A DNA stretch of 35,168 bases, from positions 1-35,168 of the forward strand of contig CALFXA010000061.1 in the NCBI GenBank assembly GCA_937928015.1. Reading direction: 5' to 3'. Origin of the DNA: an uncultured Anaerolineales bacterium (GTDB taxonomy: Bacteria; Chloroflexota; Anaerolineae; Anaerolineales; Villigracilaceae). A program made the translations under genes and the position numbers. This document shows, one piece after another, positions 7,424-14,386 of the stretch (positions are counted from its first letter, which is position 1; each line of letters opens with the position of its first letter). The notes below the pieces were generated by a model. That model was not told the DNA's origin, did no database searches, and was given only the letters and a program-made list of their open reading frames with translations.

Positions 7424-8148
7424 TCGTTTTGTCTGTAGGGATGCCGCGCGCGGGATCGGGCTGGCACTATAACCTGATCCACGACCTGATGAAGACGACA
7501 GGCTGCGCTGACGCTCGCGACATCCGCGAAAAATATGGGCTTCAGAAAATTCTTACTGAGGTGAATTGCAACATCGGTGTCCTGTCTGTGCGGCGGCTGG
7601 GGATGGTGACCGTTCCCGCGCTGCTGGGCAAGACCTTTGTCATCAAGGCTCACGCGGGGCCGACCAGCGCCTCACGCATGCTCCAGACCCTCGGCCTGCT
7701 GCGCATCACCTACATTTACCGCGACCCGCGCGATGCCATGCTCTCCGCCTTCGACTATGGTCAGCGCGCGCTGGCCAAGGGACATCCCAACGCCTTTTCG
7801 CACCTGACCGATTTCCAGAAGAGCCTGGATTTCATGATGGACTACATCCGCATCTGGCAGAAGTGGGTGCAGGAAAAGAACGTTCTGGTGGCGCGTTACG
7901 AGGATTTGCTGACGAGCTATGATGCCGAGTCCGCCCGTTTGGTTGGATTCCTCAAATTAGACGGGACCAGCCCCGAGGTCCGTGTGGTGGTGGAGCAATA
8001 TCGCCCGGGCGCCAATGACGGTCAGCAGGGTCTGCATTATTACAAGGGCAAGATCGGCCGCTTCCGCGAGGCCTACACGGCCGAACAGCAGGCCACCCTC
8101 AAATCCAAATTCGGGTCGTATTTAGAGAAGATGGGCTATGAAGCCTGA
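7420..8148 (+). CDS. Second sulfotransferase-domain protein
   Basis: This 242-residue protein has the PAPS 5'-phosphosulfate loop SVGMPRAGSGW (residues 5-15) and the 3'-phosphate motif YRDPRDAMLSAF (100-111), with R101 and S109 as expected contacts. A C-terminal basic segment (YYKGKIGRFREAYT) resembles the RKGxxGDW-like region of Sulfotransfer_1 enzymes. It is unlike the first sulfotransferase in length and motif details, so the two are not recent duplicates. The ATG overlaps the previous stop (ATGA) and has AAGGAG 5 bases upstream. As the last gene of the operon, it probably sulfates the same glycan at another position or stage; this is inference. Confidence 0.85.
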   Translation: MIVLSVGMPRAGSGWHYNLIHDLMKTTGCADARDIREKYGLQKILTEVNCNIGVLSVRRLGMVTVPALLGKTFVIKAHAGPTSASRMLQTLGLLRITYIYRDPRDAMLSAFDYGQRALAKGHPNAFSHLTDFQKSLDFMMDYIRIWQKWVQEKNVLVARYEDLLTSYDAESARLVGFLKLDGTSPEVRVVVEQYRPGANDGQQGLHYYKGKIGRFREAYTAEQQATLKSKFGSYLEKMGYEA

Positions 8149-8167
8149 CCTGTGTCAGGTGTAATTT
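8144..8167 (+). terminator. Weak possible terminator after the polysaccharide operon
   Basis: A small stem (ACCTG/CAGGT, or alternatively CCTGA/TCAGG) overlaps the sulfotransferase stop codon and is followed by GTAATTTTCC. The stem has only 5 pairs and the T run is short, so termination here would be partial at best. Confidence 0.3.
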
Positions 8168-8208
8168 TCCTGTAATGCCATTGGTTCGTTCAGGTTAGAC
8201 TTTTGGAA

Positions 8209-8214
8209 TATCAT
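8209..8214 (+). promoter_or_regulatory. Possible -10 box for the histidine kinase gene
   Basis: TATCAT is followed by six bases (TGAACA) and then the ATG at 8221, so transcription would begin at or next to the start codon. The best upstream -35 candidate (TTCGTT at 8185-8190, 18-base spacing) is poor. There is no Shine-Dalgarno sequence before the ATG, which fits a leaderless message. Confidence 0.35.
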
Positions 8215-8220
8215 TGAACA

Positions 8221-9966
8221 ATGCGTAGGTTCGACACCCCCTACATCGCAGACTGGTTCGCCATCTCCCTGCGCTGGATCGTTTTGATCAGCCTGGTGGC
8301 TGCTTTGGGGTTGGGTCAGTCATTGACGTTGACGACCGTCTTCCCGTTGGCGCTGATGATCCTTTGGAATCTGGCGATGACCAGCGTCACCAGCCTGAAC
8401 TATCGCGTCACCAATCACCGCATCGTCAATTTGGCAGCCGATTTTTTAACGGGGGCGATCTTCTTCTGGGTGCAGGGCGGCCTGGACGGCGCCGCCTGGT
8501 GGGTGGGTCTGTATACCGTCCTCACGGCGGCCATTTATTATGAGTTCTGGGGCGCCGCCCTTTCAGCCGCGGCCTACGTGGTCCTGTTCTATCTGAACCT
8601 CTTCATTCTGGGAACCTCCACCCAACCCATCGCACTGATCAAATCTCTGGTTCTTTTGTTGTTGGGCGCCCTGTTCGGCTTTTTGGGACGCCAGGTCATC
8701 GTCCGCATGAGGCGGATGCGCCTCGACTGGCTGGATGCCGAGGAAAGGAAGCGGCACATCCAGACCGACCGCCTGCGCGCCATCTACGAACTGACCTCCA
8801 CCCTGGCGACGACTCTCAGCTACAAACGCGTTCTCAACTCTGCGCTGGACATGGCCTTCACCGCCCTGACGCCCGATCCCGAGGAAGCCGCCAGGGACCG
8901 CCTGGTGGGTGCCATCCTGCTCTTCAAGGGTGGCATGTTGCAGATCGAGTCGGCGCGGCGTTTCACCAATGCCGATCTGCGCGTGGCGTTCCACGGCAGT
9001 GAGGGCATCCTCAAGCACGTGTTCGACGAGGGCGAGCCGATCCTCTCGCGCGATATCGGCTACGACCCCGAGCTTGGACGGGTGGTGGCTTTGCGTAATT
9101 GCACCATCGCGTACTGTTTCCCCCTGCGCAGCGGATTCAACGTTTATGGCGCGATGCTCTTTGCACATCCCGACGCCAACTACTTTACCCCCGACCGCAA
9201 GGACCTGCTCGACATCATCGGTCGCCAGGCCGTCATCGCCATCCAGAACGCCAGGTTGTATCAGGACCTGGTCGAAGAGAAAGAACGCATGGTGGAGGTG
9301 CATGAGGAGGCGCGCAAAAAACTGGCGCGTGATCTGCACGACGGCCCCACCCAGTCCGTGGCGGCGATGGCCATGCGTATCAACCTGGTGCGCCGCATGA
9401 TACAAAAGGACGTCAAAACCGCAGGCGAGGAACTCGTCCGCCTGGAGGAATTGGCGCATCGTACCACCAAGGAAATCCGCCACATGCTCTTTACCCTGCG
9501 GCCGCTCATTCTCGAGTCGCAGGGATTGAAGGCCGCCTTGCAGGCCATGGCCGACAAGATGCGTGAGACCTTCAGCCAGGAGGTCGCCATCGAACTCGAC
9601 GAGCGTGTCGTCTCGCAGATGGAGATGGGCAAACAGGGCGTGGTCTTCTACATCGTGGAAGAAGCAGTCAACAACGCCCGCAAACACGCCAACGCCCCGG
9701 TCATCTGGGTGCGGCTCCGCTCGCTGGAATCCAGCGTGGCCCTGCTTGAGATCGTCGATGACGGCGCAGGCTTCGACGTGGCGGCCGTCAATTCCTCGTA
9801 CGACAATCGCGGCAGCCTTGGCATGGTCAACCTGCGCGAGCGTACCGAACTGATCAACGGTCTGCTCAACATCAAATCTGCGCCCGGGCAGGGGACGACC
9901 GTGCAGGTTTATATCCCGTTCAGCGAAGAAGCTGCCGACCGTCTGCGCGGCGGCCTCGTGAACTGA
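8221..9966 (+). CDS. Membrane sensor histidine kinase, GAF + HisKA_3 + HATPase (NarX/DesK type)
   Basis: This 581-residue protein has about six membrane segments in residues 1-165, a helical linker, a GAF-like domain at about 200-345, a HisKA_3 dimerisation helix with phospho-acceptor H373 (ARDLHDGPTQS), and a HATPase domain with N box EEAVNNARKHA (from about 481), G1 DDGAGFD (from about 513) and G2 GSLGMVNLRER. It should autophosphorylate on His and pass phosphate to a LuxR/NarL-type response regulator. No regulator gene lies in the window, so it is an orphan here. The signal is unknown; the membrane region is not a recognisable large extracellular sensor. The downstream hydrolase starts 1 base after its stop, implying co-expression. 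Confidence 0.93.
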   Translation: MRRFDTPYIADWFAISLRWIVLISLVAALGLGQSLTLTTVFPLALMILWNLAMTSVTSLNYRVTNHRIVNLAADFLTGAIFFWVQGGLDGAAWWVGLYTVLTAAIYYEFWGAALSAAAYVVLFYLNLFILGTSTQPIALIKSLVLLLLGALFGFLGRQVIVRMRRMRLDWLDAEERKRHIQTDRLRAIYELTSTLATTLSYKRVLNSALDMAFTALTPDPEEAARDRLVGAILLFKGGMLQIESARRFTNADLRVAFHGSEGILKHVFDEGEPILSRDIGYDPELGRVVALRNCTIAYCFPLRSGFNVYGAMLFAHPDANYFTPDRKDLLDIIGRQAVIAIQNARLYQDLVEEKERMVEVHEEARKKLARDLHDGPTQSVAAMAMRINLVRRMIQKDVKTAGEELVRLEELAHRTTKEIRHMLFTLRPLILESQGLKAALQAMADKMRETFSQEVAIELDERVVSQMEMGKQGVVFYIVEEAVNNARKHANAPVIWVRLRSLESSVALLEIVDDGAGFDVAAVNSSYDNRGSLGMVNLRERTELINGLLNIKSAPGQGTTVQVYIPFSEEAADRLRGGLVN

Positions 9967-9967
9967 C

Positions 9968-10744
9968 ATGCCCACTGCCGCTGGTCTGTATTATTTCGCT
10001 CACGAAGCGGAAGTCACCGCCCGCCCGCCTGTCATTTTGATTCATGGCGCGGGCGGCACACATTTAAACTGGCCGCCGCAGATTCGCCGTCTCGACGGTC
10101 AGCCCACACTGGCCGTGGATCTGCCCGGGCACGGAAAATCTGGCGGCGTCAGCCGTCAGGTCATCGGTGAATATGCAGCGGATATCCTTGCCTTCATGGA
10201 CGCACTCAAGATGCGCGCGGCGATCCTGGTCGGGCACTCGATGGGCAGTGCCATCGCGCTCAATCTCGCCGCCCAATCGCCGAAACGCGTGCTGGGGCTG
10301 GGATTGCTCGGCGGCGGCGTGCGCCTCTCGGTGAATCCCAGTTTGTTGCAAAGCGCCGCCGATCCATCCACGTTTCTTTCCGCCGTGCAGCGCGTGACCG
10401 AATATTCGTACAGTTTGCAGGCTGACTCGCGTCTGAAGGAACTGGGCGAGAAGCGCATGGCCGAGACCCGTCCGCCCGTGCTGTATGGGGATTTCCTGGC
10501 CTGTGACGGATTCGATGCCTCAGCGGATTTGCCGCATGTCCACGCCCCGACCTTGATCCTGGTCGGCGAACAAGACAAAATGACGCCGCCTCGCTTGTCC
10601 CGCACGTTGAATGAGCAGATTCCCCGCTCGCGTCTGGTCACCCTGCCCGATACGGGTCACATGCTGATGCTGGAACAACCCGAACTTGTGGCAGGGCACC
10701 TTACTGAATTCTTCCGATCCATTCCCTACCAGGCCGGACAATAA
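9968..10744 (+). CDS. Alpha/beta hydrolase fold protein
   Basis: This 258-residue protein shows a complete alpha/beta hydrolase core: oxyanion-hole motif HGAGG (residues 25-29), nucleophile elbow GHSMG with S91, acid D203 in GEQDKMTPP, and catalytic H231 in DTGHM. Length and motif order match the esterase/lipase/dienelactone-hydrolase-like group, but the cap region does not name a substrate. No signal peptide is seen, so it is probably cytoplasmic. It follows the histidine kinase by 1 base and is almost certainly co-transcribed with it. The gene ends inside the bidirectional terminator that separates it from rdgB. Confidence 0.88.
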   Translation: MPTAAGLYYFAHEAEVTARPPVILIHGAGGTHLNWPPQIRRLDGQPTLAVDLPGHGKSGGVSRQVIGEYAADILAFMDALKMRAAILVGHSMGSAIALNLAAQSPKRVLGLGLLGGGVRLSVNPSLLQSAADPSTFLSAVQRVTEYSYSLQADSRLKELGEKRMAETRPPVLYGDFLACDGFDASADLPHVHAPTLILVGEQDKMTPPRLSRTLNEQIPRSRLVTLPDTGHMLMLEQPELVAGHLTEFFRSIPYQAGQ

Positions 10745-10772
10745 AAAGCTCCAGCATCGCTGGAGCTTTTTT
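10743..10772. terminator. Bidirectional rho-independent terminator
   Basis: The arms AAAAAGCTCCAGC and GCTGGAGCTTTTT (10743-10755 and 10759-10771) pair perfectly over 13 bases around the loop ATC. A/T tracts on both sides let it serve both the hydrolase gene (plus) and rdgB (minus), whose stops lie at its two edges. Confidence 0.93.
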
Positions 10773-11378
10773 CTACTTGTTTCCAAACAGGCTCACCAAA
10801 ATTGACCTGGCTGCCTGGGCCGCACGCGCCCGGTGACTAAGACGGTTCTTCTCTGCCGCAGGCAGCTCGGCCATGGTCTGGCCCAGTTCGGGCAGAAAGA
10901 AGATCGGATCGTAGCCGAATCCGCCCGAGCCGCGCTCCTCGGGGATAATCTCGCCAGGACAGTTCCCTTCGGCAAACTGCACCTCGCCTTCGGTGGTGGC
11001 GACAGCGATGGTGGCGTGGAAATGTGCCGCCCACGGTCGGGGTTTGTCCGCCAGCTTTTCGAGCAGATAGGCGCGGCGATCGGCGTCGGTGGCACCCGGC
11101 TTGGACGAGTAGCGTGCGGAATGGATGCCGGGCGCCCCGTCCAGCGCGTCAACTTCCAGACCCGAGTCGTCGGCCAGGGCGATCAGTCCGCTGGCTCGGG
11201 CGAAGGCCCGAGCCTTCTTGGCGGCGTTCTCTTCGTAATTGGAACCGTCCTCTTCCACTTCGAGGGCGAGGCCGATCTGAGTGGGGGTGACCAACTCCAC
11301 GTGCAGGTCCGAGAGGATTTCCTGAAGTTCGCGGACCTTGCCCTGATTGTTGGTGGCAATGAGCAGTCTATGATTCAT
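10773..11378 (-). CDS. rdgB: RdgB/HAM1 non-canonical purine NTP pyrophosphatase
   Basis: This 201-residue protein has the full family pattern: ATNNQGK (residues 8-14), ADDSGLEVDAL (69-79), GAPGIHSARY (81-90), GSGGFGYDPIF (150-160) and RLSHRARA (179-186). It hydrolyses dITP, ITP and XTP to monophosphates and pyrophosphate, keeping deaminated purines out of nucleic acids. Length is normal for the family. The ATG overlaps the queG stop (ATGA), so the two genes are probably translated together. It ends at the shared terminator. Confidence 0.97.
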   Translation of the reverse strand: MNHRLLIATNNQGKVRELQEILSDLHVELVTPTQIGLALEVEEDGSNYEENAAKKARAFARASGLIALADDSGLEVDALDGAPGIHSARYSSKPGATDADRRAYLLEKLADKPRPWAAHFHATIAVATTEGEVQFAEGNCPGEIIPEERGSGGFGYDPIFFLPELGQTMAELPAAEKNRLSHRARAAQAARSILVSLFGNK

Positions 11379-12415
11379 GTTCGATCCTTGATGGTTTGGA
11401 TGGCCCAGGTGGTGTGTTCGCGCACCAGCGGCTCGGGGTCTTCGAGCGCCGATTCTAACGCAGGTAGGGCGGATTCGTCTCCCAGGTTACCGAGCGCCAC
11501 GCTGACGTTACGCAGATAACCGCGTCGTTTGGCGCGCTGGACGGGGCTATCTTTGAAGGTGCGGTTGAAGGCCTCGGGTGTCAGGGCCAGGTCCTCGGTC
11601 AGGTTGCGGAGCGGAATCAATTTCTCGAAGGCGGGATCAGCCTCGGGGGCGAAGCGATTCCACGGGCAGACCTGCTGGCAGACGTCGCAGCCGAAGATCC
11701 AGTTTCCCATTTGGGTTCGCAGATCTTCGGGAATCCCGCCCTTGTTTTCGATGGTCAGGTACGAGATGCAGCGGCGCGCGTCGAGGGTGCGGTCGGGCAG
11801 GATGCATTGGGTGGGACAGGCGTCGAGGCAGCGTGTGCAGGTGCCGCATTGGTCGGTGGCGAATGGCGGATCGGGGTCGAGTTCGAGGCCGAGCAGAATC
11901 TCGGACAGGAAGAAGGTGGAGCCGAGGCGCGGATGAATCAGGCAGGTGTTCTTGCCGATCCAGCCGAGGCCCGCGCGTTGAGCCAAGTCGCGTTCGAGGA
12001 TGGGACCCGTGTCGGTGTACCAGCGGTTGGGGACGGGCTGCCCGACCTGTTCCTCGATGAATGCGACCAGTTGCTGCATGCGTTTGGGCAGGACGAGGTG
12101 ATAGTCTTTACCCCAGGCGTAGGCGGCAATTCGACCCTGTGGGTGAAAATCGGAAATAGGGGGACGTGTCGTCGGCTGGTAGGGGGTGCCCAGCACGAGG
12201 ATGGACTGGCACTCGGGCAGGATCAGGCGCGGGTCGGCGCGGCGGGCACGGGAGGTCTCGTCGGCGAGATAGGCCATCGTCCCGTGGCGGCCTTCCGCCA
12301 GCCAGCGTTCGAAAGCGGAGAAATGCTGGGGAGGTGCAGGTAACGTAACGCCGACCAGGGCGAACCCCAGTCGATGTGCCTCGCTTTTAATGGTAGCAGT
12401 TAGTGTTTTATCCAA
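11375..12415 (-). CDS. queG: Epoxyqueuosine reductase
   Basis: This 346-residue enzyme carries the catalytic region YTDTGPILERD with D135, the 4Fe-4S cysteines C190, C193, C196 and C200 (CGTCTRCLDACP), and the second set C243, C246 and C250 (CDVCQQVCPWN). A HEAT-like C-terminus (SALPALESALEDPEPLVREH) binds tRNA in known homologues. It reduces epoxyqueuosine to queuosine in tRNA, using a cobalamin cofactor. The start is an unusual TTG at 12415 without a clear Shine-Dalgarno site; no in-frame ATG lies before the conserved N-terminal LGFALVGV. It starts 5 bases after an NBR1-domain lipoprotein gene and overlaps rdgB at its end. A copy of its first codons appears to be the origin of the terminator at 12920-12957. 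Confidence 0.95.
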   Translation of the reverse strand: MDKTLTATIKSEAHRLGFALVGVTLPAPPQHFSAFERWLAEGRHGTMAYLADETSRARRADPRLILPECQSILVLGTPYQPTTRPPISDFHPQGRIAAYAWGKDYHLVLPKRMQQLVAFIEEQVGQPVPNRWYTDTGPILERDLAQRAGLGWIGKNTCLIHPRLGSTFFLSEILLGLELDPDPPFATDQCGTCTRCLDACPTQCILPDRTLDARRCISYLTIENKGGIPEDLRTQMGNWIFGCDVCQQVCPWNRFAPEADPAFEKLIPLRNLTEDLALTPEAFNRTFKDSPVQRAKRRGYLRNVSVALGNLGDESALPALESALEDPEPLVREHTTWAIQTIKDRT

Positions 12416-12420
12416 GAATC

Positions 12421-12882
12421 TTATTTTACGAGAATTTTGACATAAAGAAACTTACCAAGTGGGATACCTTTGGCATTAGCCATCTGCCAGGCACTGACGT
12501 ATTCCCCGGCCTTGTCGGGCGCTTTGAAGGAAACTGAGACTTCAATTTCTTGCCCGGCCTCGATCATATTAGGCAATGGTTGAGGAACACCAGACATTTT
12601 TTCGCCGAAAACATAATATAGTTTGTATTGATCGCTCCAGACACAGGAACCAGTATTCTTGATCTCCCAGGTCTTGACGAACTCCTGTCCGGGTGACATG
12701 ACTGTTCCATCTGGAATGGTAATGTCTGTTGTGTAGGGATCATAACTCATGTCATCGCACAAGACGGCAGTTGTGGTTACTGCGGGTGAAATTTGAGTGG
12801 CTTCTTCAGCTATAGGCATGGAAGTACAAGCCTGTAACACGAGAACAAAGATGAAAAGCAGTGGCGTATTTTTGAGTTTCAT
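12421..12882 (-). CDS. NBR1-type Ig-like domain lipoprotein 6 (short copy)
   Basis: This 153-residue protein has a lipoprotein signal ending VLQAC (C19), a very short linker and one NBR1 central-type Ig domain (about residues 41-153). Key features are IPDGTVMSPGQEFVKTW, CVW and AWQMANAKG with three conserved Trp, plus Cys in LCDDM and GSCVW. It is a duplicate of the gene at 12973-13605: the domains are roughly two-thirds identical, and a 23-base block (12499-12521 and 13051-13073) is identical. It lacks the Thr/Pro linker and the AQT motif of its relatives. The DNA is visibly more A+T-rich than its neighbours, and no ribosome-binding site precedes the ATG. It may be weakly expressed or diverging. 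Probable location is the outer face of the membrane; ligand unknown. Confidence 0.8.
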   Translation of the reverse strand: MKLKNTPLLFIFVLVLQACTSMPIAEEATQISPAVTTTAVLCDDMSYDPYTTDITIPDGTVMSPGQEFVKTWEIKNTGSCVWSDQYKLYYVFGEKMSGVPQPLPNMIEAGQEIEVSVSFKAPDKAGEYVSAWQMANAKGIPLGKFLYVKILVK

Positions 12883-12919
12883 AAGGAGTATTCAATCCCG
12901 CTCTTAATGATTTTTTGTA

Positions 12920-12957
12920 GATAAAACAACGCCGACCAGGGGGACCCCAGTCGGCGT
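12920..12957 (-). terminator. Terminator between lipoprotein genes 5 and 6, derived from queG sequence
   Basis: On the minus strand, ACGCCGAC pairs with GTCGGCGT. The stem continues through two G-T pairs and GGG/CCC to a small loop (stem at 12929-12957) and is followed by TGTTTTATC. It lies 15 bases after the stop of the 12973-13605 gene. Its sequence aligns with queG codons (12347-12378), as described under findings. Confidence 0.8.
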
Positions 12958-12972
12958 GTTTTGTTTAATGTC

Positions 12973-13605
12973 TTACTTCACGAGGATCTTGACGTACACG
13001 ACCTTCCCAAAGGGGATGCCCTGTGCATTGGCCATTTGCCAAGCACTGAGGTATTCCCCGGCCTTGTCGGGCGCCTTGAAAGAGACCGAAACTTCCACTT
13101 CCTGTCCGATCTCGACCACGCCCGCCAACGGTTGTGGCACGCCAGACATTTGATTTGTATATTTAGCATACACCAGACCATACCCGGCACCCCATACGCA
13201 AGAGCCAATATTCTTGACCTTCCAGGTCTTGACGAATTCCTGGCCAGGCGTCATGGCCGTACCGTCAGGGATGTTGACATCCACCGTGGCGAGATCAAAG
13301 GTCATGTCGTCGCATAAAACCTTAGTAGGGGTCACGGTGACGGCCACACCGCTGGCGTCGGTTACCACCGGCAGGACCGCTTCTTCCGTGGCGGTGGGTT
13401 CGAGCGTGGGCGTCTCGCTGGGCAGCGGCTCGGGCGTGGACGTGAAGGATGCAGCGGTCAGCGTGATCTCGGCCACCACGGTCTGCGCGGCGGACGTGCT
13501 CAAGACGGCCACATCGGGCGTGGGCGCGGCGGGAGTGCCCGCGCCGCAGGCACTCAATATCAGGGCGGTGATGATGGTTAGCGAAAAGATGGTCAGTTTT
13601 TTCAT
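12973..13605 (-). CDS. NBR1-type Ig-like domain lipoprotein 5
   Basis: This 210-residue protein has lipobox LSAC (C20), a Thr/Pro/Glu linker to about residue 98, and one NBR1-type Ig domain at about 100-210. The domain includes IPDGTAMTPGQEFVKTW, NIGSCVW and SAWQMANAQG; C-terminal KILVK matches the downstream paralogue. The short motif STSAAQTVVAEI follows the lipobox, as in most proteins of this array. GGAGG stands 6 bases before the ATG. It is probably co-transcribed with the upstream paralogue (43-base gap) and ends at a hairpin terminator. Likely a surface-exposed binding or scaffold protein; the ligand is unknown. Confidence 0.85.
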   Translation of the reverse strand: MKKLTIFSLTIITALILSACGAGTPAAPTPDVAVLSTSAAQTVVAEITLTAASFTSTPEPLPSETPTLEPTATEEAVLPVVTDASGVAVTVTPTKVLCDDMTFDLATVDVNIPDGTAMTPGQEFVKTWKVKNIGSCVWGAGYGLVYAKYTNQMSGVPQPLAGVVEIGQEVEVSVSFKAPDKAGEYLSAWQMANAQGIPFGKVVYVKILVK

Positions 13606-13648
13606 TGTTGCCTCCGAATCTTGCCGAAAGTGGGGCGCGGAATCAGGG

Positions 13649-14344
13649 CTATTTCTTCACTTCGATCTTGTAGCACAAGTAGGTGCCAAAGTAGTAGCCT
13701 TGGTCGTCGCGCATGCGCCAGCAGCCTTCGTAGGTGCCCGGTGCAAGGTGCGCGGTGAGGAGCACGGTGAAGTTGGCAGTTTCGCCGGAGTCCACAAACT
13801 GATTGCGGGTTTTGATGGGCAGGTCGTAACCATCCATCTTGTCGCCCGCCACGAAGACGAGCGAATAGCCCTCATCCCAACTGCAGGTGCCGCTGTTCTT
13901 CACGGCCCAGGTCTTCTCGAAGTCTTCACCGGGCTTCATCACGGTCCCGTCTGGGACGGTCACATCTGCGATGTAGGCCGCATCATTGCACACCGGGCCA
14001 GAGGTGGTGGGGGTGAAGAGCGAGATGGGAGTCAATCCAGGGGTGCCCGGAGTGCCGATTGGCGTCAGTCCCAGGCCGACAGGGGTTCCCTGTCCCGCAA
14101 CCGGCTGACCGGCGATCATCGTGAATGTGGGCTGCGGTGTATTGGTCGGGATGGCGGTCGGCGGGACGGCCAGGGCGGTTTGAGTTTGTTTGACGTCGAA
14201 ATCCGCGATTAGCGTCTGGGCAGCCGAGGTGTACACGACGCTAACGTCCACGGTGGGTGCGGGCGTGGCTCCGATGTTACAGGCTGTCAGGGCAAGGATG
14301 GCCATGGAAGCGATGGCCAACCAGGCCAGTTTCTTCAAGCGCAT
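13649..14344 (-). CDS. NBR1-type Ig-like domain lipoprotein 4
   Basis: This 231-residue protein has lipobox LTAC (C22), the motif YTSAAQTLIADF, a long Pro/Thr/Gly linker containing repeated TPxGTPG-like units (about residues 60-115), and one NBR1-type Ig domain at about 118-231. The domain shows VPDGTVMKPGEDFEKTW, GTCSW and YEGCWRMRDDQG. It has additional cysteines in GCW and YLCYK beyond the usual pair, suggesting a second disulfide. TGGAGG lies about 10 bases before the ATG, and a TATAAT at 14373-14378 could give it its own promoter. Function beyond extracytoplasmic binding cannot be assigned. Confidence 0.85.
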   Translation of the reverse strand: MRLKKLAWLAIASMAILALTACNIGATPAPTVDVSVVYTSAAQTLIADFDVKQTQTALAVPPTAIPTNTPQPTFTMIAGQPVAGQGTPVGLGLTPIGTPGTPGLTPISLFTPTTSGPVCNDAAYIADVTVPDGTVMKPGEDFEKTWAVKNSGTCSWDEGYSLVFVAGDKMDGYDLPIKTRNQFVDSGETANFTVLLTAHLAPGTYEGCWRMRDDQGYYFGTYLCYKIEVKK

Positions 14345-14372
14345 GTTCGGGTACCTCCATTTGATTTATCTC

Positions 14373-14378
14373 ATTATA
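14373..14378 (-). promoter_or_regulatory. Possible -10 box for lipoprotein 4
   Basis: A perfect TATAAT lies on the minus strand 28 bases before the ATG, in the 42-base gap after lipoprotein 3. No good -35 hexamer is seen at 16-18 bases, so this is only a candidate. Confidence 0.35.
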
Positions 14379-14386
14379 ACGCACGT

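Noticed and set aside
8563..9975. Long open frame on the minus strand (about 470 codons) opposite the histidine kinase
   Set aside because: The plus strand carries complete kinase motifs; the reverse frame has biased His/Gln/Gly composition and no start signal.
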